Shown piece after piece: positions 7,593 through 13,981 of a DNA stretch of 16,448 nucleotides. Below the pieces are notes generated by a model. That model did no database searches. It saw nothing but the letters and a program-made list of their open reading frames with translations, and was not told where the DNA came from. This stretch comes from DASYQV01 sp036005125 (GTDB lineage Bacteria; Acidobacteriota; Vicinamibacteria; Vicinamibacterales; UBA2999). The stretch spans positions 1 through 16,448 of the forward strand of contig DASYQV010000129.1 of NCBI GenBank assembly GCA_036005125.1. Direction: 5' to 3'. The translations under genes and the position numbers were made by a program. How positions within the stretch are numbered: position 1 is the stretch's first letter; every line of letters begins with the position of its first letter.

Positions 7593-8321
7593 TCAACGCT
7601 CCAACAGACGCCGCAGCCTGTGCACGGCGCGGAAGAGGTGGACGCGAACGGTGGCTTCACTCAAGCCGAGAATCTGACTCACCTGGGTCGTCGTCTGGTC
7701 GCCGAAATGGCACAGCACGAAGACCGACCGCTGCCGCTCGGGTAACTGGTCCACGGCCGCGGCGATTTCGCGCAACCGCGCCTGCGTGACGAGCGTGTCT
7801 TCCACCGAACGACCACCACCGGCGACGTCTGCTGCCGCAGTGGCCTCCGACGCCTCGATGGGCAGCACCCAGCGGAGCCGACGGAACCGCGCTTTCCGCA
7901 GATCGAGACAGCCATTCACCAGGATCCGGGTGAACCAGACTTCGAACGGCATGTCCTCACGGTAGGTCGTGATGTGCGTGAACACTTTCACGAACGCGTC
8001 CTGAACGGCTTCATCCGCGTCATGTGGATCACGCAGGTACTGGTAAGCGAGCCGGATGGCGCGCCGCTGCTGACCGACGACGAGCTCCGCGAAAAGATCA
8101 CGGGCTGCGTCACGTTGGCCGGCCAGAACCAGCGCCTTGATCTCTGCCGCCACCACCGAGTCGGCCGACAGTATTCGCCTGCCGGCTTCCGCCGGTGCTC
8201 GCCTGCCGGCTTCCGCCGGTGTCAGTCTGCCGGCTTCCGCCTGCGCCGGTCGTCCAGGCTGTGCAGAGCCGACGGAAACGCGCGATGGCACGCCGCTTGG
8301 CGTTCGGGGCGTTCTTGACAT
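7593..8321 (-). CDS. ECF (RpoE-like) RNA polymerase sigma factor
   Basis: A 242-residue extracytoplasmic-function sigma factor. Region 2 spans about 75-150, with the core-binding signature DADEAVQDAFVKVF (101-114) and the FEVWFTRILVNGCLD helix. Region 4 spans about 188-240 (LPERQRSVFVLCHFGDQ, then helix-turn-helix LSEATVRVHLFRAVHRL). Region 3 is absent, as expected. The first 50 or so residues are atypical: Ala/Glu/Gly/Arg-rich with three 8-residue repeats (PAEAGRRA type) encoded by 24-bp DNA repeats. The ATG at 8321 is the only ATG before region 2 and has no good Shine-Dalgarno. A GTG near residue 56 could be the true start, giving a protein of normal ECF length. It is followed after 4 nt by its anti-sigma gene. 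pckA is divergent. Confidence 0.93.
   Translation of the reverse strand: MSRTPRTPSGVPSRVSVGSAQPGRPAQAEAGRLTPAEAGRRAPAEAGRRILSADSVVAAEIKALVLAGQRDAARDLFAELVVGQQRRAIRLAYQYLRDPHDADEAVQDAFVKVFTHITTYREDMPFEVWFTRILVNGCLDLRKARFRRLRWVLPIEASEATAAADVAGGGRSVEDTLVTQARLREIAAAVDQLPERQRSVFVLCHFGDQTTTQVSQILGLSEATVRVHLFRAVHRLRRLLER
8177..8248. repeat. 24-bp tandem repeat, three copies
   Basis: Units begin at 8177, 8201 and 8225. The first two are identical over 21 bases (core CTGCCGGCTTCCGCCGGTG); the third is diverged at its end. The period is a multiple of three, so the sigma-factor frame stays open and gains eight residues per unit. Confidence 0.85.
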
Positions 8322-8333
8322 GTATACGCCGGG

Positions 8334-8359
8334 GACCGGCGAGTGTTTACCGCGGTTCC
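8334..8359 (-). promoter_or_regulatory. Candidate ECF-type promoter of the sigma/anti-sigma operon
   Basis: On the minus strand a -35-like GGAACC (8359-8354) is followed after 16 nt by GGTC (8337-8334). This resembles the GGAAC-N16-CGTC form used by many ECF sigma factors and would allow autoregulation. It would leave a leader of only a few bases before the ATG at 8321, so either translation is nearly leaderless or a later start is used. Confidence 0.35.
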
Positions 8360-8405
8360 ACTATAACTTGCAAGTACGTTCTCGGCGAAGGAGGAGGCAG
8401 AGCCC

Positions 8406-8434
8406 TTGACTGGCTCCAACCCGGCCGGTACGAT
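8406..8434 (+). promoter_or_regulatory. Candidate housekeeping promoter of pckA
   Basis: TTGACT (8406-8411), a 17-nt spacer, then TACGAT (8429-8434): five of six and four of six matches to the sigma-70 boxes at ideal spacing. It would give a leader of about 45-50 nt before the pckA start. Confidence 0.5.
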
Positions 8435-8488
8435 TTGGCCTCTTGTTAGTGGCATTATGAGGGAAATAGAGCAGCGCGGGAGTCACGC

Positions 8489-10087
8489 ATGAGCACACAG
8501 GTTGAGCGGACCTATGGCCTCGAGGCGCTTGGGATCGTGCGATCCGGCCCGGTAAGCTGGAATCTGAGCGCGCCGGCCTTGTACGAAGAGGCAATTCGCC
8601 GGTCCGAGGGAGTGATCGGTGCGGAGGGCCCGCTCGTGTGCCGGACCGGGCAACACACGGGGCGATCTCCCAATGACAAGTTCGTCGTCCGCGAAGCATC
8701 GAGCGAACGGCACGTGCAGTGGGGCAACGTCAATCGGCCGATCGACGAGCCGAAATTCGACGCGCTGCACCGGGATCTCACGGCGTACTTGCAGGACAAG
8801 GACCTGTATGTCCTGGACGCCTGGGCGGGCGCGGACCCGGCGTACCGGCTCCCCATCCGCATCGTCAACGAGTTCGCGTGGCACAACCTCTTCGCGCGGA
8901 ACATGTTTCTTCCCGAGACCAACCCGGAGCGGATGGCGCAGCACCGGCCGGAGTTCACGGTCATCGACGCGCCGAATTTCCGGGCCGACTCGGCCCGGCA
9001 CGGTACACGGTCCGATGTCTTCATCCTGGTGCACTTCGGCCGCAAGCTCGTGCTCATCGGGGGAAGCAGTTACGCGGGGGAGATCAAGAAGTCGATCTTC
9101 ACCATCATGAACTACGTGCTGCCACTCGCCGGCGTGCTGTCGATGCACTGCTCGGCCAACCTCGGCGCGGCCGGCGATACGGCGCTGTTCTTCGGGCTGT
9201 CGGGCACGGGGAAGACCACGCTTTCGAGCGATCCGTCGCGGCGGCTGATCGGTGACGACGAGCACGGGTGGAGCGATCGAGGCATCTTCAATTTCGAAGG
9301 GGGATGCTACGCGAAAGTGATCAAGCTCTCGGCGGAGGCCGAGCCGCAGATCTACGCGACGACGCGACGCTTCGGGACGATTCTCGAGAACGTCGTGATC
9401 GATCCGGAGACGCGTCAGCTCGACCTCGACGACGCGACGTACACGGAGAACACTCGCGGCTCGTATCCGATCGACTTCATCGACAACGCGGTGCTCTCGG
9501 GCCAGGGCGGTCATCCGACGAACATCGTGATGCTGACGGCCGACGCATACGGCGTGCTGCCGCCGATTGCGCGCCTTACACCCGATGGGGCGATGTATCA
9601 CTTCCTCTCGGGCTACACGGCCCGCGTTGCGGGCACCGAAAAGGGGGTGACCGAGCCGAAGGCCACCTTCAGCACCGGCTTCGGGGCGCCGTTCCTGCCG
9701 CTCAACCCCAACGTGTACGCGAAGATGCTGGGCGAGAGGATTGCGAGGCACCAGGCGCGCGTCTGGCTGGTCAACACCGGCTGGACGGGCGGTCCCTACG
9801 GCGTCGGTTCGCGCATGCGCATCGCGCACACGCGCGCGATGATCACGGCGGCGCTCGGTGGCAAGCTCGAGTCGGTCAGCTACCGGAAGCATCCGGTCTT
9901 CAACATCGACATGCCGACGGACTGCCCCGGGGTGCCGGTCGAGGTGCTGGACCCGCGCAGCACATGGCCGGAGGCGGCCGCATACGACGAGCAGGCGAAA
10001 AAGCTCGCAAAGATGTTCGTCGAGAACTTCAAGACGTTCGAGAACGACGTGGCGCCGTCGGTGAAAGAGGCGGGGCCGAGGGCGTAG
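8489..10087 (+). CDS. pckA: Phosphoenolpyruvate carboxykinase (ATP)
   Basis: Converts oxaloacetate and ATP to phosphoenolpyruvate, CO2 and ADP in the cytoplasm, the entry step of gluconeogenesis. The 532-residue length is normal for the ATP-dependent class. Visible motifs in order: RTGQHTGRSPNDKF (about 52-65, oxaloacetate side), EIKKS with the metal-binding lysine (about 198-202), SMHCSANLG with the metal-binding histidine H220, the P-loop GLSGTGKTT (236-244), the metal-binding LIGDDEHGW (253-261) and ENTRGSYP. The P-loop and LIGDDEHGW forms distinguish it from the GTP-dependent class. The ATG at 8489 follows GGGAG at 8 nt. It is transcribed alone from a gap shared with the sigma-factor operon. 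A third REP element separates it from gatB. Confidence 0.98.
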   Translation: MSTQVERTYGLEALGIVRSGPVSWNLSAPALYEEAIRRSEGVIGAEGPLVCRTGQHTGRSPNDKFVVREASSERHVQWGNVNRPIDEPKFDALHRDLTAYLQDKDLYVLDAWAGADPAYRLPIRIVNEFAWHNLFARNMFLPETNPERMAQHRPEFTVIDAPNFRADSARHGTRSDVFILVHFGRKLVLIGGSSYAGEIKKSIFTIMNYVLPLAGVLSMHCSANLGAAGDTALFFGLSGTGKTTLSSDPSRRLIGDDEHGWSDRGIFNFEGGCYAKVIKLSAEAEPQIYATTRRFGTILENVVIDPETRQLDLDDATYTENTRGSYPIDFIDNAVLSGQGGHPTNIVMLTADAYGVLPPIARLTPDGAMYHFLSGYTARVAGTEKGVTEPKATFSTGFGAPFLPLNPNVYAKMLGERIARHQARVWLVNTGWTGGPYGVGSRMRIAHTRAMITAALGGKLESVSYRKHPVFNIDMPTDCPGVPVEVLDPRSTWPEAAAYDEQAKKLAKMFVENFKTFENDVAPSVKEAGPRA

Positions 10088-10142
10088 AGCAACTTCAAGA
10101 GAGGCTCTTTTAGAGATTCTACTGATTCAACTGATCCGTTTC

Positions 10143-10184
10143 GTACGTAGGCCGGGGCCGCATCTGAAGATGCGGCCTACGTAC
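10143..10184. repeat. REP element, copy C (compact, mosaic)
   Basis: A perfect outer inverted repeat GTACGTAGGCC/GGCCTACGTAC (10143-10153 with 10174-10184) encloses an alternative perfect 10-bp stem GGCCGCATCT/AGATGCGGCC (10156-10165 with 10168-10177). The left end GTAGGCCGGG resembles the GGGTC stem type and the right half is the GCATC type. This looks like a deletion product or mosaic of the paired form. It lies in the 153-bp pckA-gatB gap. Confidence 0.82.
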
Positions 10185-10240
10185 ACACGCGAGAGTTGAA
10201 GCATGAGAGTCTGCGTAGCACGGCCGACCTTGCACACTCC

Positions 10241-11680
10241 ATGGAGTACGAACCGGTAATCGGCCTCGAAATTCACGCGCACCTCCTGACGCGGACCAAG
10301 ATCTTCTGCGGCTGCAGCACGGCGTTCGGCGCTCCGCCGAACTCTCAGGTGTGCCCGGTCTGCGTCGGCCTGCCGGGCGCGTTGCCTGTACTCAACTCCC
10401 GCGCCGTGGACTACGCGATCAAGGCGGCGCTGGCGCTCGGCTGTGACGTCCAGCCGGTCTCGATCTTCGCCCGCAAAAACTATTTCTACCCGGATCTGCC
10501 GAAGGGCTATCAGATCTCCCAGTACGAACGGCCGCTCGCGCTGCGCGGCTCGCTGGAGTTCACCGTCGCCGGTCAAGCCAAACGCGTCGGCATCACGCGC
10601 GTGCACATGGAAGAGGACGCGGGCAAGTCGCTGCACGAGGGCTTTCCCGACTCGGATCGGAAAACCTATCTCGACTTCAATCGCAGCGGCGTTCCGCTCA
10701 TCGAGATCGTCACCGAGCCCGACATGCGGTCTGCGGCCGAAGCGGCGGAGTTCTTCACGCGCCTGCGCGCGATACTGGTGTGGCTCGGGGTCAACGACGG
10801 CAACATGGAGGAGGGGAGCCTTCGCTGCGACGCCAACGTCTCGGTGCGGCCTGTCGGCCAGGAGCGGTTCGGGACGAAGGCGGAGGTGAAGAACGTCAAC
10901 TCGTTCAAGTATCTCCAGAAGGCGCTCGAGTACGAGATCGGCCGGCAGATCGAGGTGCTTCGCGGGGGAGGGCGCGTTACGCAGGAGACACGACTGTTCG
11001 ATTCGGCGACCGGGCGGACCTTCTCGATGCGCAGCAAGGAAGAGGCGCACGACTACCGGTACTTTCCGGAACCGGATCTGCCGCCGCTCGTTGTCAGCGA
11101 GGCCCGGCTTGCCGCCGTACGCGAAACGATGCCGGAGCTGCCGGAAGCGCGGCGGAAACGGTTCGTCGCCGCGTACGCGATTCCCGATTACGACGCGGGC
11201 GTGTTGACGCAGTCGGCCGCGCTCGCCGACTACTTCGAGAAGACGGCGGGCGCCGCCGGCAACGCGAAGGCGGCGAGCAACTGGATCATGGGTGAGCTGC
11301 TGCGAACGATGAAGGAGCGTGGCGTCGCGATCGACGAGGTTCCGCTCGCGCCCGACGCGCTCGCCGGTCTGATCAAGGTCATCGACAGGGGCACCATCAG
11401 CAGCTCCACCGCGAAGGACGTGTTCGCAAAGATGTACGACTCGGGCCGGAGCGCCGAGGAGATTGTGAAGGCCGAAGGCCTCGCTCAGATTGGCGACGAG
11501 TCGACCGTGATGCCCATCGTGCGCAAGGTGATCGAAGATCATCCCGACGCGGTCGCTCAGTACCGCGCCGGCAAACAGCAGACCTTCGGCTTCCTCGTGG
11601 GTCAGGTGATGAAGGCAAGCCGAGGCAAAGCCAACCCAGCGCTTGCGAACCAGCTCCTCAAGCAGGAGCTGGGGAGCTGA
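10241..11680 (+). CDS. gatB: Aspartyl/glutamyl-tRNA(Asn/Gln) amidotransferase subunit B
   Basis: The tRNA-binding and kinase/transamidase subunit of GatCAB, which converts misacylated Glu-tRNA(Gln) and Asp-tRNA(Asn) to the correct species. From the ATG at 10241 the protein has 479 residues, the usual length. It opens with the standard MEYEPVIGLEIHAHL. Zinc-binding cysteines are C23, C25, C38 and C41 (IFCGC, VCPVC). Conserved blocks follow: HMEEDAGKSLH, DFNRSGVPLIEIVTEPD and EEGSLRCDANVSVRP. The C-terminal 150 residues or so are the YqeY-like tRNA-binding domain, ending in FLVGQVMKASRGKANP. An in-frame TTG at 10196 could extend it by 15 residues, but neither start has a strong Shine-Dalgarno and homologues begin near 10241. 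gatA and gatC are not in the window, so the operon is split. Confidence 0.97.
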   Translation: MEYEPVIGLEIHAHLLTRTKIFCGCSTAFGAPPNSQVCPVCVGLPGALPVLNSRAVDYAIKAALALGCDVQPVSIFARKNYFYPDLPKGYQISQYERPLALRGSLEFTVAGQAKRVGITRVHMEEDAGKSLHEGFPDSDRKTYLDFNRSGVPLIEIVTEPDMRSAAEAAEFFTRLRAILVWLGVNDGNMEEGSLRCDANVSVRPVGQERFGTKAEVKNVNSFKYLQKALEYEIGRQIEVLRGGGRVTQETRLFDSATGRTFSMRSKEEAHDYRYFPEPDLPPLVVSEARLAAVRETMPELPEARRKRFVAAYAIPDYDAGVLTQSAALADYFEKTAGAAGNAKAASNWIMGELLRTMKERGVAIDEVPLAPDALAGLIKVIDRGTISSSTAKDVFAKMYDSGRSAEEIVKAEGLAQIGDESTVMPIVRKVIEDHPDAVAQYRAGKQQTFGFLVGQVMKASRGKANPALANQLLKQELGS

Positions 11681-11686
11681 ATGGTC

Positions 11687-11699
11687 GTAGGCCGCATCT
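11687..11699. repeat. REP half-site, copy D (truncated)
   Basis: GTAGGCCGCATCT, identical to the left arm of copies A and B, but the matching right arm is missing. It begins 7 nt after the gatB stop and ends 5 nt short of the cupin stop codon on the other strand. Confidence 0.65.
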
Positions 11700-11703
11700 C
11701 TGG

Positions 11704-12171
11704 TTACTTCTCCGCCAGCGGGATGAACAGCGAAATTCGATCTTCCGTCCCGACGCCGCGAGAGATATGCCCCTTGCCCGTCACATCTTCGGCAAGCAGG
11801 ATGTGTCCCGGTTCGAGCGGAATCTTCTTTCCACCGGTGAGCTCGACCTCGCCCCGCCCGCTGAGCGTGATCACGTACTGCCTCCGCGGCGCGGTGTGCC
11901 AGTCCTGAAAGTACTTCGGGGCCTGACGCCGGAACTGCAGACCCGTCACCTTCACCATTTCCGAGAGCTCGCCCGAGCCGCCGCTGGAGGTCAGCCGGGG
12001 CGTGATCTCTTCGGCGTGGGTCAGACCATCAGGACCGGTAAAGATCCGCGTGACCTTGATCGGTGACCGGTGCTGAGCGACGACGACATCATGGTCCGTC
12101 CGTGCGCTCAACATGAGGAGCGCGCATCCCACGAACAGCAGGAAGATCCCGCGCTTGACGATCGGTCGCAT
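11704..12171 (-). CDS. Exported or membrane-anchored cupin-domain protein
   Basis: A 155-residue protein with an N-terminal hydrophobic segment (KRGIFLLFVGCALLMLSA, about 7-24) that is a signal peptide or anchor, followed by a single cupin barrel. The cupin motif DWHTAPRRQYVITLSGRGEVE (first part 90-105) carries H92. The second motif is about 120-137 (LEPGHILLAEDVTGKGH, H135). This 'WHxAPRRQ...LLAEDxTGKGH' pattern is a recognisable small-cupin subgroup of unknown substrate. The ATG at 12171 is set by an excellent GGAGG four nt upstream. An ATG at 12192 lacks this and would bury the signal. It is convergent with gatB and lies just downstream of the homocysteine methyltransferase remnant, whose promoter may now drive it. 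Catalytic or binding role unknown. Confidence 0.8.
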   Translation of the reverse strand: MRPIVKRGIFLLFVGCALLMLSARTDHDVVVAQHRSPIKVTRIFTGPDGLTHAEEITPRLTSSGGSGELSEMVKVTGLQFRRQAPKYFQDWHTAPRRQYVITLSGRGEVELTGGKKIPLEPGHILLAEDVTGKGHISRGVGTEDRISLFIPLAEK

Positions 12172-12201
12172 ATATCCTCCATCGGCGCGCATCTCGGACG
12201 A

Positions 12202-12393
12202 CTATCCCCCGCAGCTCGCTTGAGTCCACCATCGGAACTCACAGGGAGACCTGGGAGATCGTTTCAGCAGATCGAATGCCGCGAAGTGAGGCAGGTCGAG
12301 TCCTTCATGGAAGATCAGCGTCGTCTCGATGCCGCCGTCGGTGAGAAAGAGGCTCCCATCGAGTTGCGGGAGCGCCTTCCGGTACTGGGCCAC
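12202..12393 (-). pseudogene. 3'-truncated homocysteine S-methyltransferase remnant
   Basis: A 63-codon frame starting with GTG at 12393, preceded by GGAGG at 6-nt spacing. Residues 1-44 (AQYRKALPQLDGSLFLTDGG, then IETTLIFHEGLDLP and HFAAFDLLK) match the N-terminus of homocysteine S-methyltransferase family proteins, which normally run to about 300 residues. After LLK the frame turns to unrelated sequence (RSPRSPCEFRWW...) and stops at 12202. No continuation is visible in any frame before the cupin gene. The zinc-binding cysteines (a Cys-Cys motif near the normal C-terminus) are lost, so it cannot be active. The start signals are intact, so the loss is of the 3' part only. A GGGAGA direct repeat lies near the break (12244-12258). 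Identification is by family recognition and would need a search to confirm. Confidence 0.72.
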
Positions 12394-12449
12394 GTCGTGC
12401 CTCCGGGGTCGAATGTTGGGCGCCACGGTAGTCCGCCTTCTCGGATCGA

Positions 12450-12480
12450 GTCAATAGCAACACCGCACGAGAGTATTGAC
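12450..12480. promoter_or_regulatory. Inverted repeat GTCAATA-N17-TATTGAC, operator candidate
   Basis: A perfect 7-bp inverted repeat (12450-12456 with 12474-12480). Its right arm overlaps the candidate -35 box of the DUF6152 gene. It lies between that gene and the divergent homocysteine methyltransferase remnant, where a shared regulator could bind. It is short enough to be chance. Confidence 0.3.
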
Positions 12481-12504
12481 AGCACCTGGTTCCGAATGTA
12501 CTTT
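12476..12504 (+). promoter_or_regulatory. Candidate promoter of the DUF6152 gene
   Basis: A perfect -35 box TTGACA (12476-12481), a 17-nt spacer and a weak -10 TACTTT (12499-12504), about 50 nt upstream of the start codon at 12553. I see nothing else in 12427-12552 beyond this and the inverted repeat. Confidence 0.45.
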
Positions 12505-12552
12505 CCTCGCTGGATCCATGGTCGCCGTGGACAAGCGTTGGAGGTCAATCCG

Positions 12553-12987
12553 ATGAGAGCCACGCTGTCGGTGACGGTTCTGATTATCGGCTTGCTTCTG
12601 GCTGCCTCGCCGCCGCTCGCGGCGCATCACGCGTTCGCGTCCGAGTTCGACGCCACCAAGCCGGTCACGTTGAAAGGCATCCTCACCAAAATGGAGTGGG
12701 TGAACCCTCACGGATGGCTCTACGTGGACGTCAAGGAGCCGGATGGCAAGGTGGTGAACTGGGCGATCGAGGCGGGCGCCCCGAACGCGCTCTTGAAGCG
12801 AGGGCTCAGGAAGCATGATTTTCCCGCCGGCCTCGAGGTGGTCATCACCGGTTATCGGGCAAAGAATGGTTCGCACACCGCGAACGGCCGAACCGTGACC
12901 CTGGCTGATGGACGCAATTTCTTCATGGGCTCATCAGGCACGGGTGCTCCGTCGGACGGACGTGACAAATCGGAACCGGTCCGGTAA
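12553..12987 (+). CDS. DUF6152-family exported protein
   Basis: A 144-residue secreted protein of unknown function. The ATG at 12553 follows GGAGG at 7-8 nt and begins a signal peptide (MRATLSVTVLIIGLLLAAS, cleavage near 24, before HHAFASEFD). The mature protein is the small beta-rich domain annotated as DUF6152. Its usual landmarks are AHHAFASEFD at the start, LTKMEWVNPHGW (about 44-55), the NWAIEAGAPNAL segment (69-80) and VVITGYRAKNGSHTANGRTV (96-115), which ends in a DGR motif. A Gly/Ser/Asp-rich tail follows. The longer in-frame frame beginning near 12070 is out of register with known proteins and reads through the remnant region, so it is rejected. It is the first gene of a plus-strand run with the two secreted paralogues; such neighbours point to a common periplasmic role. 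Confidence 0.85.
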   Translation: MRATLSVTVLIIGLLLAASPPLAAHHAFASEFDATKPVTLKGILTKMEWVNPHGWLYVDVKEPDGKVVNWAIEAGAPNALLKRGLRKHDFPAGLEVVITGYRAKNGSHTANGRTVTLADGRNFFMGSSGTGAPSDGRDKSEPVR

Positions 12988-13021
12988 ATTCCGCCGCTCC
13001 TCGCCGACGCCGACTGCAGCC

Positions 13022-13071
13022 AACAGCCGAGGGCTTCTGCGCTGATATTCGCCCAGAGTGCCTCGGCTGTT
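13022..13071. promoter_or_regulatory. Hairpin 1 in the gap before the secreted paralogue pair
   Basis: A perfect 11-bp inverted repeat AACAGCCGAGG/CCTCGGCTGTT (13022-13032 with 13061-13071) with a 28-nt loop that can form an inner GGGC/GCCC stem. There is no T tract after it, so an ordinary terminator is unlikely. It lies 34 nt after the DUF6152 stop. Confidence 0.5.
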
Positions 13072-13101
13072 CGACAGTATCTTCTGGCGCGTTTCGCGCG
13101 C

Positions 13102-13165
13102 CTTGGACCGTTATGCGATTCGCCACGAGCCCAAAAATTACGTTGGAGCCGCATAACGGTCCAAG
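13102..13165. promoter_or_regulatory. Hairpin 2: perfect 16-bp inverted repeat upstream of a start codon
   Basis: CTTGGACCGTTATGCG (13102-13117) is the exact reverse complement of 13150-13165, with a 32-nt loop. The right arm ends 12 nt before the ATG at 13178, just ahead of the AGGGAG Shine-Dalgarno. It could act as an RNA attenuator or leader stem, a DNA operator, or the ends of a tiny inserted element. No flanking target duplication is seen. Confidence 0.6.
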
Positions 13166-13177
13166 ATAGGGAGAGCT

Positions 13178-13981
13178 ATGCGCGCCCGGATTCCTTCGTT
13201 CCTGATCGTCGCCGCCCTCTTCGGGCTGATTCAGACATCCGCGGCGAGCGCTGCAGCCGGAGCTGCGCAAGGTGCCGGGACGACAGGCATCCCACGCACA
13301 GCCGATGGCAAACCCGACTTGTCCGGCATCTGGCAGGTGATGAACACGGCCAACTGGGACATCCAGGATCACGTGGCCCAGAAAGGTGTGCCCGGCGGAC
13401 AAGGTGTCGTCGAGGGCAACGAGATACCGTATCAGCCGTGGGCGCTGGCTAAGAAGAAGGAGAACTACGAACAGCGCGCCACACTCGACCCCGAGACAAA
13501 GTGTTATCTGCCGGGCGTACCGCGCGTCAACTACATGCCGTTTCCTTTTCAGATTATTCAGAAGCCGAACGAGCTCACCTTCCTGTACGAGTTCGTGCAC
13601 GCGGTCCGATACATCTTCACGAGTGGCAAGCCGCATCCTCCCGGTCCCATCGAATGGTGGCTCGGGGACTCGCGCGGCCGGTGGGAGGGCGACACGCTCG
13701 TCGTGGATGTGATTCATTTCAACGATCAAACCTGGTTCGACAGAGCCGGCAATTTTCACAGCGATGCGCTGCACCTCACCGAACGCTACACGCTGACCGG
13801 CCCGGATCACATCAACTACACCGTGACGGTCGAAGATCCAAAGGTGTTCACGAGGCCGTGGAACATGAGCATGCTTCTGTACCGTCACAAGGAAAAGAAC
13901 TTTCAGCTCGTGGACTACGAATGCTACGCCTTCGACTACCAGCACCTGTATCCGTTCCCCGAGATAGGAGCTCCCAAATGA
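13178..13981 (+). CDS. Secreted protein of unknown function, paralogue 1
   Basis: A 267-residue exported protein. The ATG at 13178 follows AGGGAG. A signal peptide covers about 1-28 (IPSFLIVAALFGLIQTSAASA). The mature protein shows a pattern common in Acidobacteriota secretomes: DGKPDLSGIW (43-52), PYQPWALAKKKE (84-95), a Cys-Pro/Gly-Val-Pro-Arg block (C109 to R116), PFQIIQKP (123-130), WLGDSRGRWEGDTLVVD (161-177), FHSDALHLTERY (193-204), DPKVFTRPW (220-228) and the end motif YECYA (C249). It lacks any catalytic motif I can name. It overlaps the next gene by 4 bp (ATGA), and the two share most of these blocks, so they are tandem paralogues. C109 and C249 are matched in the partner and could form a disulphide. 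Confidence 0.82.
   Translation: MRARIPSFLIVAALFGLIQTSAASAAAGAAQGAGTTGIPRTADGKPDLSGIWQVMNTANWDIQDHVAQKGVPGGQGVVEGNEIPYQPWALAKKKENYEQRATLDPETKCYLPGVPRVNYMPFPFQIIQKPNELTFLYEFVHAVRYIFTSGKPHPPGPIEWWLGDSRGRWEGDTLVVDVIHFNDQTWFDRAGNFHSDALHLTERYTLTGPDHINYTVTVEDPKVFTRPWNMSMLLYRHKEKNFQLVDYECYAFDYQHLYPFPEIGAPK

Noticed and set aside
8177..8248. The 24-bp tandem units as a CRISPR array
   Set aside because: The units are directly adjacent with no spacers, lie inside a coding frame and keep a three-base period.
8483..9892. A 469-codon antisense frame over pckA
   Set aside because: Arg/Val/Asp-rich, typical of antisense frames in high-GC coding DNA. The plus-strand frame is unmistakably PEP carboxykinase.
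10097..10111. AAGAG/CTCTT hairpin followed by TT after pckA
   Set aside because: Only five base pairs and a very short T run; too weak to call a terminator.
10127..11542. A 471-codon antisense frame over gatB
   Set aside because: It starts and ends with no signals, crosses REP copy C, and mirrors the codon pattern of gatB.
12070..12552. N-terminal part of a longer frame reading into the DUF6152 gene
   Set aside because: It overlaps the cupin start and the methyltransferase remnant in antisense. The signal peptide and GGAGG fix the DUF6152 start at 12553.
13102..13165. Reading the 16-bp inverted repeat as ends of a miniature transposable element
   Set aside because: Only 64 bp long, with no target-site duplication or second copy in the window. 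Kept only as an alternative under the hairpin entry.
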